In this document: positions 7,367-13,089 of the stretch, piece by piece
Numbering within the stretch: the first letter of the stretch is position 1
Layout: each line of letters starts with the position of its first letter
Assembly: GCA_934630445.1 (NCBI GenBank)
Contig: CAKTWY010000035.1
Location: forward strand, 1 to 15,873
Length of the DNA: 15,873 bases
Direction of reading: 5' to 3'
Origin: an uncultured Eubacteriales bacterium
GTDB taxonomy: Bacteria > Bacillota > Clostridia > Oscillospirales > Butyricicoccaceae
Translations under genes and position numbers: made by a program
Notes under the pieces: model-generated
The model's database searches: none
The model's input: only the letters and a program-made list of their open reading frames with translations
Told to the model about the DNA's origin: nothing

Positions 7367-7510
7367 GGCTTTATACAAATACCCGCTGCCGGAAAGTACG
7401 AACGGACATTTGTATGAAGCCATTGATATGCGCAGCGCGGGCCCTCCCGCGCGGCGCGCATTGTAAAAGAAAATACGCATGCGCGCGCCGGGCGCAGTGC
7501 CCGGCGCGCG
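7367..7510 (-). other. Three hairpins in the livK-livH spacer
   Basis: Three stems occupy the 204-nt gap. CGCGCGCCGGGC (7482-7493) pairs with 7499-7510 over a 5-nt loop: 12 bp, very GC-rich, and followed on the minus strand by a T-rich stretch. GCGCGGG (7435-7441) pairs with CCCGCGC (7446-7452). Positions 7367-7380 pair with 7408-7421 in 13 of 14 positions, just upstream of the livH ribosome binding site. The first could partly terminate or protect livK mRNA. In binding-protein-dependent transporters such spacers often keep receptor levels above permease levels; that role here is inferred. Confidence 0.7.
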
Positions 7511-7548
7511 AAGCGCCAAAATGCAGATATAGGCGTTTTCAGGCAGAA

Positions 7549-8712
7549 TCAGCCGCTGATCTTCGTGCGGAAGGTCTGCTCGCCGTCTTTATACTCGATG
7601 ATAACAGTGGACTTGACGCTGTCGTGGTTCTCGTCGATGGAGAACTGGCCCGTGACGGCGGGGAAGTCTGTCGTCGAGGCGAGCGCGTCGCGGATCGCGG
7701 CGGTATCGGTGCTGCCCGCGCGCTTGATGGCGTCTGCGACAAAATACATCATGTCATAGCCCAGCGCGTTGAAGCCGCCCGGCTCCGTGCCGTCATGGCT
7801 CTCTTTATACTTCTCCACAAAGTTCACCACATCTTCGCTCGTGTCGCCCGAAGAATAGTGGTTGGTAAAGAACACGTTGGAAAGCGCCTCTTTGCTGCCG
7901 GCAAGCTCGAGCATCTTTTCAGAGTCGTAGCCGTCCGCGCCGAGGATCGGCGCGGTGATGCCGAGAGCGCGCGCCTGCTTGATGATGGGGCCGACATTCT
8001 CGTAGTATGCCGGCAGGTAGATCACATCAAAGCTCATGCCCTTGATTTTTGTAAGAACAGGGCTGTAGTCGTTGTCGGTGGAGGTGAACGCCTCGCGCCC
8101 GGCGATCGAGCCGCCTTTTTCGACAAAGGATTCTTCAAACGCGTCGGCAAGGCCGTTGGAATAGTCGCTCGCCGTGTCGAGAAGGATGACCGCTGTCTTC
8201 GCGCCAAGATCCGATGTGGCAAAGTTGCCCATGACGCTGCCCTGGAAATTATCGCTGTAGCAGGTGCGGAAGACCCACTCGTTCAGCTTCCCGTCCTTGA
8301 CGGTGACGTCGTTTGCCGTGCTTGAACAGGATACGAGCGGCACCTTATATGTATCGGACACGGATACTGTCGCCTTGAAAGCGCCGGAAGTGGCCGGGCC
8401 CATGATCACGCAGACTTTGTCTTTGGTCGCAAGGCGCGTGGCGACGTTCATCGCCTCGTTGTTGTCGGATTTGTTGTCGAGCTTGACCGCTTCAAGCTGC
8501 TTGCCGTTGACGCCGCCGGCGGCGTTGATTTCGGCGATGGCCATCTCAATGCCATCGGCACACGCCTGGCCATACTGCGCCACTTCACCGGTAAGCTCGT
8601 AGTTCAGGCCCACTTTAATAGTATCGCCCGAGCTTTTCTGGCCGCAGCCGGAAACGAGCGTGACAATCATCGCGGCAGCAAGAAGCAGCGAAAGCACTTT
8701 GACTCTTTTCAT
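7549..8712 (-). CDS. livK: Branched-chain amino acid ABC transporter substrate-binding lipoprotein
   Basis: This is the extracellular receptor of the importer (387 aa), in the periplasmic-binding-protein type I, leucine-binding family. A lipoprotein signal peptide ends in the lipobox VSGC (Cys23), so the mature protein is lipid-anchored as expected for a Gram-positive cell. Family features include IKVGLNYELTGEVAQYG, the helix MAIAEINAAGGVNGKQLEAV, IMGPATSGAF, and the substrate-contacting segment VSCSSTAND. A GAGGAGAG site precedes the ATG. It is the first gene of the operon, behind the promoter at 8841-8869. The exact amino acid bound (Leu/Ile/Val or other neutral residues) cannot be read from the sequence. 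Confidence 0.95.
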   Translation of the reverse strand: MKRVKVLSLLLAAAMIVTLVSGCGQKSSGDTIKVGLNYELTGEVAQYGQACADGIEMAIAEINAAGGVNGKQLEAVKLDNKSDNNEAMNVATRLATKDKVCVIMGPATSGAFKATVSVSDTYKVPLVSCSSTANDVTVKDGKLNEWVFRTCYSDNFQGSVMGNFATSDLGAKTAVILLDTASDYSNGLADAFEESFVEKGGSIAGREAFTSTDNDYSPVLTKIKGMSFDVIYLPAYYENVGPIIKQARALGITAPILGADGYDSEKMLELAGSKEALSNVFFTNHYSSGDTSEDVVNFVEKYKESHDGTEPGGFNALGYDMMYFVADAIKRAGSTDTAAIRDALASTTDFPAVTGQFSIDENHDSVKSTVIIEYKDGEQTFRTKISG

Positions 8713-8741
8713 GATGATCTCTCCTCATATGATTTTGTCAG

Positions 8742-8791
8742 TCCAGCACAGAAGTTGAAAGCCGGCGCCTGCGCAGCTTCATCCAGCACAG
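8742..8791. repeat. Direct repeat in the livK leader
   Basis: TCCAGCACAG occurs at 8742-8751 and again at 8782-8791, exactly 40 bp apart, between the livK promoter and start codon. The spacing is close to four helical turns, which would suit a DNA-binding regulator. A shared RNA element is equally possible. Confidence 0.4.
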
Positions 8792-8840
8792 GGTACCGAA
8801 ACTCTGTCAGCCCGCTTCATCATGCTAAATTAACTATCTC

Positions 8841-8869
8841 ATTCTAGCAGACCGTGTACTCCATGTCAA
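8841..8869 (-). promoter_or_regulatory. Sigma-A promoter of the liv operon
   Basis: On the minus strand, perfect TTGACA (8864-8869) and TAGAAT (8841-8846) are separated by 17 bp. Upstream, 8870-8940 is strikingly AT-rich compared with its surroundings and could act as an UP element. The start near 8834 gives a leader of about 120 nt before livK. Confidence 0.87.
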
Positions 8870-8934
8870 TAAAAAAAGTTGATAAACATTTCTCTTTATT
8901 GCAAAAATATTATGTTTTGTTTCATAAAAAGTTA

Positions 8935-9134
8935 AAAGAAAATGCAGTCTTTCCGTCGTGTTCGCCGTAAGCGGACGTTTTTACGTGTGATGCGGAGTTA
9001 TTTTGAAGCATCTTCAGGCGCATTTTATCCGCAAAAAAGATCGTTTGCAGCGCCCTGCCTTGCAAAAAAGGAACATATGACGTCCGGCGGAAAAATGGCG
9101 CAAAGGCGTCACCGCCGCCTTTTCTTTCCTTTTC
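8935..9134 (+). ncRNA. Candidate structured small RNA, 6S-like closing stem
   Basis: No convincing ORF fits here, yet a transcript can be modelled. A weak plus promoter (TTGCAA 8899-8904, 18 bp, CATAAA 8923-8928) precedes it and the terminator 9102-9134 follows it. TTTCCGT (8950-8956) pairs with GCGGAAA (9087-9093). A 15-nt 5' bulge contains TGTTCGC and ends in AAG. CGGACGT (8972-8978) then pairs with ACGTCCG (9080-9086). Above a large open region lie a stem TGCGGA/TCCGCA (8991-8996/9028-9033) enclosing TGAAG/CTTCA, and a separate hairpin TTTGCA/TGCAAA (9044-9049/9061-9066). Escherichia coli 6S RNA has the same order of outer stem, UUCGCAA bulge and GCGGGC inner stem. Identification as 6S is inference from that resemblance. 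Confidence 0.4.
9102..9134 (+). terminator. Intrinsic terminator closing the candidate small RNA
   Basis: AAAGGCG (9102-9108) pairs with CGCCTTT (9116-9122) over a 7-nt loop, followed by a T-rich run TTTTCTTTCCTTTT to 9133. It points along the plus strand, where no upstream protein gene exists. This implies a non-coding plus-strand transcript between the livK promoter and mutY. Confidence 0.65.
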
Positions 9135-9138
9135 GAGT

Positions 9139-9172
9139 GTGGTATGATATCCGCATACGGATATCATACCAC
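9139..9172. repeat. Perfect 15-bp inverted repeat upstream of mutY
   Basis: GTGGTATGATATCCG (9139-9153) and its exact complement (9158-9172) are separated by CATA. Each arm contains TGGTATGAT, an extended -10 element one mismatch from TGNTATAAT. The site could therefore be a mutY promoter overlapped by an operator, or two facing promoters. No T run follows on either side, so it is not a standard terminator. Confidence 0.75.
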
Positions 9173-9180
9173 GCGCATGC

Positions 9181-9405
9181 CGTCTCGCTGAGACGATGCG
9201 CTGAGATTTTATGGCGTGCCGTCACAGACCGCACATGACAATTCTACCATAAAGGCTCCGCACTCTATGGCAGAATGATCTCAAAACGAACGCAAGCGTT
9301 CGTTTTGGTTTACGTGGGCAGGCTGCCGCCGATTGCGGCGGCTCAAGTATATGACCGGGAAATGAATTCCCAGTCACATAAAAATTCAGCGCTCGCTCCG
9401 CGCTG
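9181..9405 (+). other. Run of six hairpins in the mutY leader
   Basis: Between the inverted repeat and mutY, successive stems occur. They are CGTCTC/GAGACG (9181-9195), ATTCTaCCATA/TATGGcAGAAT (9241-9251/9266-9276), CAAAACGAACGC/GCGTTCGTTTTG (9282-9293/9296-9307), GCCGCC/GGCGGC (9325-9342), GACcGGGAA/TTCCCaGTC (9353-9375) and CAGCGC/GCGCTG (9387-9405). No ORF with a ribosome binding site is present. The region may be a structured 5' leader of mutY mRNA or a separate RNA; I do not recognise a known riboswitch class. Confidence 0.5.
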
Positions 9406-9432
9406 CAACCTCCCAGGAAAGGATCTACTTTT

Positions 9433-10509
9433 ATGAACAGCAGGCACAGCCCGCTCGCTTCAGCGGCCGCTCCGCTTTTATCCTGGTATGACACAAGCGC
9501 GCGAACACTCCCGTGGCGCGCAGATCCGACGCCGTATCATGTCTGGATCTCGGAAATCATGCTGCAGCAGACGCGTGTGGAAGCCGTGCGCGGATATTAT
9601 GAGCGCTTTCTTGCCGCGTTTCCCGATATCGCGTCGCTTGCCGCAGCGCCGGAAGAAAAGCTTTTGAAAGTCTGGGAAGGGCTGGGCTACTACAGCCGCG
9701 CGCGCAACCTCAAAAAATGCGCGCAGCAGCTGATGGACACGCACGGTGCGGCCCTCCCCGCGGACTATGACGCGCTCCTTGCCCTGCCGGGCATCGGGCC
9801 GTATACGGCGGGGGCAATCGCGTCCATCGCGTTCGGCCTGCCGCGCGCGGCTGTGGACGGAAACGTCCTGCGCGTCGTCTCGCGCATCGAGGCGGACGCG
9901 TCCTGCATCGATGAGCCGCGCGTGCGCGCGGATTTTGCAGTGCGCATCGAAGCCGCGATGCCGCCGGGCCGGAGCGGCGATTTCAACCAGGCGCTCATGG
10001 AGCTGGGCGCCACCGTGTGCCTGCCCGTGGGCGCGCCGAAATGTGCCTGCTGCCCCGCACGGCGCTTCTGCCTGGCGCATGCGGCGGGCGAGACGGCGCG
10101 CTACCCCGTGCGCAGGGAAAAGCGCGCGCGGCGCATCGAAGAGCGCACGCTGCTCGTCATCATTCAGAACGGGCGCGGCGTGCTGCGCCGGCGCGCACCG
10201 CGCGGCCTTCTCGCAGGCATGGCCGAATTTGTCTCGAGCGAGGGGAATCTCAACGCGGACGAGGCCGAGACTTTTTCCCGCGCGCTCGGCTTCTTGCCGG
10301 CGGCTGTCGCGCCGCTCGGCCGGGCGAAGCATATCTTCACCCATGTTGAATGGCACATGACGGGCTATCTCGTGCACGCTTTGGGCGATACGCCGCCCGA
10401 AGGTTTTTTTGCCGTTTCGGCGGCGGAGCTCACCCGGGAATATGCGCTGCCGTCCGCTTTCTCATTTTATAAAGCGGCGCTTCTGGCCGCACTGGAGGGA
10501 AGGGCATGA
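9433..10509 (+). CDS. mutY: A/G-specific adenine glycosylase MutY
   Basis: MutY removes adenine mispaired with 8-oxoguanine, preventing G:C to T:A mutation. The 358-aa protein has the catalytic Glu41 in ISEIMLQQTR and the helix-hairpin-helix LLALPGIGPYTAGAI near 115-129. The catalytic Asp142 lies in AAVDGNVLRV. Four iron-sulfur cysteines sit at 196, 204, 207 and 213. The first gap (seven residues, CLPVGAPKC) is one longer than the six of E. coli MutY. The C-terminal NUDIX-like 8-oxoG recognition domain (about 228-350) includes RRRAPRGLLAGMAEF and HIFTHVEWHM. An AGGAAAGGA site lies 10 nt upstream of the ATG. The stop overlaps the next start by four bases (ATGA), so the following gene is translationally coupled. 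Confidence 0.97.
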   Translation: MNSRHSPLASAAAPLLSWYDTSARTLPWRADPTPYHVWISEIMLQQTRVEAVRGYYERFLAAFPDIASLAAAPEEKLLKVWEGLGYYSRARNLKKCAQQLMDTHGAALPADYDALLALPGIGPYTAGAIASIAFGLPRAAVDGNVLRVVSRIEADASCIDEPRVRADFAVRIEAAMPPGRSGDFNQALMELGATVCLPVGAPKCACCPARRFCLAHAAGETARYPVRREKRARRIEERTLLVIIQNGRGVLRRRAPRGLLAGMAEFVSSEGNLNADEAETFSRALGFLPAAVAPLGRAKHIFTHVEWHMTGYLVHALGDTPPEGFFAVSAAELTREYALPSAFSFYKAALLAALEGRA

Positions 10510-11087
10510 AAACCGGCGCACACCCGGACTTGGGCGCATACACGGCGCGCGAGCGCACGCTCACCATGAAAAGCGCAAACCGCTGGGCGCTCATCCTGGC
10601 CGGGCCGCCTGCGCTTTTGAGCCTTGTCGTTTTCCGGCTGATGCACGCCTTGCCGGAGCGGCATTTTTTTCTCTGGCTGGCGCTGTCGTGCACAGTGTTT
10701 TACGCCGCAGGCGCGCTTGTGCACGAGCTGACGCACTACCTTGTCTGGCTGCCCGCATGCCGCGGCGGCAGGGCCTCGCTCCGCATCGGCTTTGACAGGA
10801 AGTCGCTGAACCCTTACTGCCACTGTGCCGAGGCGCTGACGCTCGCGCGCTACCGGCTGGGGCTTCTGGCGCCGCTGGTCGTCACGGGCCTCATCCCATG
10901 GACCGTTTCGCTCGCGACGGGATGCTTTCCGCTGGCGATGACGTCGGCGCTGCTCATCGCCGGCGCGGGCGGCGATCTGGCCGTGCTCGCGCTTTTAAGG
11001 CATGAAACGGGCGCGTCATATGTTTTAGACCACGATACGCGCGTCGGCTGCACCGTGTTCGAAGCGCCCGACATGCCCGATCTGTAA
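10506..11087 (+). CDS. DUF3267 family membrane protein, putative zincin metallopeptidase
   Basis: The 193-aa protein has hydrophobic segments near residues 27-45, 56-72, 117-137 and 143-165. It carries a zinc-protease motif HELTH at 73-77, which with the following NPYCHC (102-107) and GGD (155-157) fits the DUF3267 pattern of putative membrane zincin peptidases. No substrate is known to me for the family, and a proteolytic role here is inferred from the motif only. The start overlaps the mutY stop and has GGAGGGAAGG upstream. The alternative Met21 has no ribosome binding site. It lies second in a three-gene operon with mutY and a MazG-like gene. Confidence 0.8.
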   Translation: MKTGAHPDLGAYTARERTLTMKSANRWALILAGPPALLSLVVFRLMHALPERHFFLWLALSCTVFYAAGALVHELTHYLVWLPACRGGRASLRIGFDRKSLNPYCHCAEALTLARYRLGLLAPLVVTGLIPWTVSLATGCFPLAMTSALLIAGAGGDLAVLALLRHETGASYVLDHDTRVGCTVFEAPDMPDL

Positions 11088-11101
11088 AAAGGAATGGGAA
11101 G

Positions 11102-11410
11102 ATGAAACTTTACAACAAGCTCGTGCGCGACCGCATCCCTGAAATCATCGCCGCCGAAGGCAAAACGCCCGTTTGGCGCACGCTGGCGCCGGAGGAATAT
11201 CTCCCGGCACTCGCGCAAAAGCTGACGGAAGAGGCGGACGAATTCCGCCAGGGCCCGTGCATGGAGGAGATGGCGGATATTCTCGAAGTGATCGACGCCC
11301 TCTGCGCAGCTTACGGATACCGGCCGGCGGACGTAGCGGCGTGCAGGGCGCGCAAGGCAGCCGAGCGCGGCGCGTTTGAAAAGCGCATCTATCTTCGCAG
11401 CGTGGAATAG
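11102..11410 (+). CDS. MazG-like / phosphoribosyl-ATP pyrophosphohydrolase-like protein
   Basis: This small all-helical protein of 102 aa opens with YNKLVRDRIPEII, the hallmark of a MazG-like nucleotide pyrophosphohydrolase subfamily. Metal-binding acidic residues fit the MazG pattern: ExxE as E44..E47 and ExxD as E56..D59. Relatives hydrolyse nucleoside triphosphates to monophosphates and pyrophosphate; the substrate here is unknown. The ribosome binding site AAAAAGGAATGGGAAG precedes the ATG, 14 nt after the previous stop. Grouped with mutY it suggests nucleotide-pool cleaning alongside removal of 8-oxoG mispairs, which is an inference from neighbourhood. It is not HisE: no histidine genes are near. 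Confidence 0.87.
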   Translation: MKLYNKLVRDRIPEIIAAEGKTPVWRTLAPEEYLPALAQKLTEEADEFRQGPCMEEMADILEVIDALCAAYGYRPADVAACRARKAAERGAFEKRIYLRSVE

Positions 11411-11426
11411 CACATGGAAAACAGGC

Positions 11427-11476
11427 AGCCCCCGGAACGCGGTCCGGCCATCAAACCGGACTGCGCACCGGGGGCT
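11427..11476. terminator. Bidirectional terminator between convergent operons
   Basis: AGCCCCCGG (11427-11435) pairs with CCGGGGGCT (11468-11476), and inside it GCGGTCCGG pairs with CCGGACTGC with one G-T pair. Rightward it is followed by the T-rich CTCTATTT. Leftward it is followed by GCCTGTTTTCC. It lies between the MazG-like stop (11410) and the Dph6-like stop (11520). Confidence 0.85.
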
Positions 11477-11519
11477 CTCTATTTCAGCGCACATACGCGA
11501 AGCACATGCACGGCCGCTT

Positions 11520-12161
11520 TTACCGGATGTCGATCACCGAAATATCGCCGAAATCGAGGATCCTTCCCAGTTCATATTCCAGCTTTGACCGGAATGCCGG
11601 GCCGTCCACCGCCAGGGTATGGTATTCGCCGTTTTCTCCGCAGATATCCACGCCGCAGCGCTCCATGATCCCGATCGCCGTCTCGTCGAGCATACTTCCG
11701 AGCAGCGTCCTGGGCAGCATGCGGTTATTGACGGACTTGATGACGCAGCGCACGCCCTGGGCGAGCATCTCCTGCACGATCTCCCGGCGGTCGCGTCTCC
11801 ATAGGGGATATTCCCACGAAAGGCCGGCGGCTTTGCACCGCTCAACGCCCCACTGCCGGTTTTGCTCGATGTCGATATCACCGAAGCAGGCGGCCTGCGC
11901 GCCGCGCTCCTTTGCCTGTTTCAGGCCTTCTTCAAAGGCGGTATGGTATGCCTCGCCCCGCGCAGGGCAGGCGATCAGCGGGATGCCGAGCGCGTCTGAA
12001 ATGCGCCAGAGCAAAGCGTAGTCCGCCCCGTGGAACCAGGAGCGCTGCGCCTCCTCATTGATCATAACGAGCAGGCCAACCGGCTCGTCTCCGCGCTGAA
12101 GCATCTTCTGCAGCGCAAAAGTGCTGTCTTTTCCACAGCTGTAGGACATGACAAACTTCAT
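11520..12161 (-). CDS. Dph6/DUF71-like PP-loop ATP pyrophosphatase
   Basis: The 213-aa protein opens with the PP-loop SYSCGKDS at residues 6-13, which binds ATP and releases pyrophosphate while adenylating a substrate. The C-terminal half carries GENGEYHTLAVDGPAF at 175-190, the signature of the Dph6 (diphthine-ammonia ligase) and MJ0570 family. Bacteria lack diphthamide, so the archaeal and eukaryotic reaction cannot apply and the true substrate is unknown. The open frame extends to 12365 across the neighbouring gene, but the ATG at 12161 has GGGGGGAG upstream and begins the conserved domain, so the longer frame is rejected. It starts 31 nt after the hydrolase stop and is probably co-transcribed. 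Confidence 0.87.
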   Translation of the reverse strand: MKFVMSYSCGKDSTFALQKMLQRGDEPVGLLVMINEEAQRSWFHGADYALLWRISDALGIPLIACPARGEAYHTAFEEGLKQAKERGAQAACFGDIDIEQNRQWGVERCKAAGLSWEYPLWRRDRREIVQEMLAQGVRCVIKSVNNRMLPRTLLGSMLDETAIGIMERCGVDICGENGEYHTLAVDGPAFRSKLEYELGRILDFGDISVIDIR

Positions 12162-12192
12162 ATTCTCCCCCCGCCCGTTTCTCCAGGCCGGC

Positions 12193-12996
12193 TCAGCATT
12201 CCGGAAAGCGGAAAAGCTTCCCGAGCCACTCGCAGCAGAGCATGAACCACCTGGCGTTGTGCGCGTCGGGCGAGCCGACCTCATAGGTACACATGGACAT
12301 GCCGTGCTCGCCGTCGGCAAAAAGATGGCTCTCAAAGGGCACGCCGCCTTTCCGTAGGGCTGCAAGAAGCAGAAGGGCGTTCTCCACCGGCACGCTTTCG
12401 TCGGCCACGGTGTGCCAGAGAAAGACCGGCGGCGTGTCCGCGCCGACGTGCTTTTCCAGGCTGAAGGTATCGTCGAGCGCGCACGCGCCTTCAGAGCCCG
12501 TTACATTCGCACGCGTCTCGGCGTGCGTAAATTCGCCGCAGGTGACGACGGGATAGCAGAGGATCATCGCGTCCGGGCGGTTCTCGCCGTTTGGGGCGGA
12601 AACTGCTGCGCGCACCTCCGGCGCGTTCCACAGTACACCGGTGCTTAAAGCGAGGTGTCCTCCCGCTGAGAAGCCGCACACGGCGACCTGTTTCGGTTCG
12701 ATATGATAGTTCCCGGCGTTTTCGCGCAGATGCACGATCGCGCGCGACGCGGCGATAAGCGGGCGGAAGGCCGACGCGTTCGGCGCCACGGGATAGTACA
12801 GCACAAACGTCTGATACCCCTTTGCAAAAAACGCCAGCGCCACAGGGTCGGCCTCGCGCGGAGAGCAGAACGCATACGCGCCGCCCGGACAGACGACGAT
12901 CGCCGGTCGCGGCAGGTCGAAAACGCCCTCTTCCCGGTCGTGCAGATAGCCCGTAAGGTGCGCGCCGTCCGGCAGAGTGATGGCAAGCTGCTTCAT
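12193..12996 (-). CDS. Alpha/beta hydrolase, acetyl-xylan-esterase-like
   Basis: The 267-aa serine hydrolase has the oxyanion segment CPGGAYAFCSPRE at 36-48 and the nucleophile Ser110 in GFSAGGHLA. Asp199 lies in HTVADESVP and His231 in DGEHGMSM, completing a catalytic triad in the usual order. This pattern matches BD-FAE/xylan-esterase-type hydrolases, which deacylate plant polysaccharides. With no signal peptide or sugar genes nearby the substrate is open. Two adjacent ATGs occur (12999 and 12996). GAGGG gives six-base spacing only to the second, which I choose; the frame reaches 13041 without a ribosome binding site there. Only the Dph6-like gene follows closely. Confidence 0.88.
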   Translation of the reverse strand: MKQLAITLPDGAHLTGYLHDREEGVFDLPRPAIVVCPGGAYAFCSPREADPVALAFFAKGYQTFVLYYPVAPNASAFRPLIAASRAIVHLRENAGNYHIEPKQVAVCGFSAGGHLALSTGVLWNAPEVRAAVSAPNGENRPDAMILCYPVVTCGEFTHAETRANVTGSEGACALDDTFSLEKHVGADTPPVFLWHTVADESVPVENALLLLAALRKGGVPFESHLFADGEHGMSMCTYEVGSPDAHNARWFMLCCEWLGKLFRFPEC

Positions 12997-13011
12997 CATT
13001 TTCCCTCTTTC

Positions 13012-13041
13012 ATTATACAAAATGTATTTATTTTGACACAA
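13012..13041 (-). promoter_or_regulatory. Possible promoter of the hydrolase gene
   Basis: On the minus strand a perfect TATAAT (13012-13017) lies 18 bp from a weak TTGTGT (13036-13041). The -10 is only 15 nt from the chosen ATG, so the leader would be about 8 nt and hold only part of the purine-rich binding site. Confidence 0.5.
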
Positions 13042-13089
13042 TATACGATACGTATGCAGAAAAAGCGTTTTTTCGACGGCCAGCGTCCG

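Noticed and set aside
6937..8325. 462-codon open frame on the plus strand across livH and livK
   Set aside because: It is antisense to two well-identified genes, has no ribosome binding site or recognisable domain, and is Arg/Ala-rich as expected for the complementary frame of GC-rich genes.
8922..9167. 81-codon minus-strand frame in the same intergenic region
   Set aside because: The start lies inside the inverted repeat with no ribosome binding site, and the sequence shows no domain.
8942..9238. 98-codon plus-strand frame downstream of the AT-rich region
   Set aside because: It crosses the terminator 9102-9134 and the perfect inverted repeat, lacks a convincing ribosome binding site, and shows Arg-rich random composition.
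9996..10072. Seven-residue gap between the first two iron-sulfur cysteines of MutY as a defect
   Set aside because: All four cysteines are present, and a CxPxGxPKC form with this spacing is, to my recollection, usual in clostridial MutY proteins.
9478..10377. 299-codon minus-strand frame inside mutY
   Set aside because: It is antisense to a textbook MutY with every catalytic residue, and the frame is Arg/His-rich shadow sequence.
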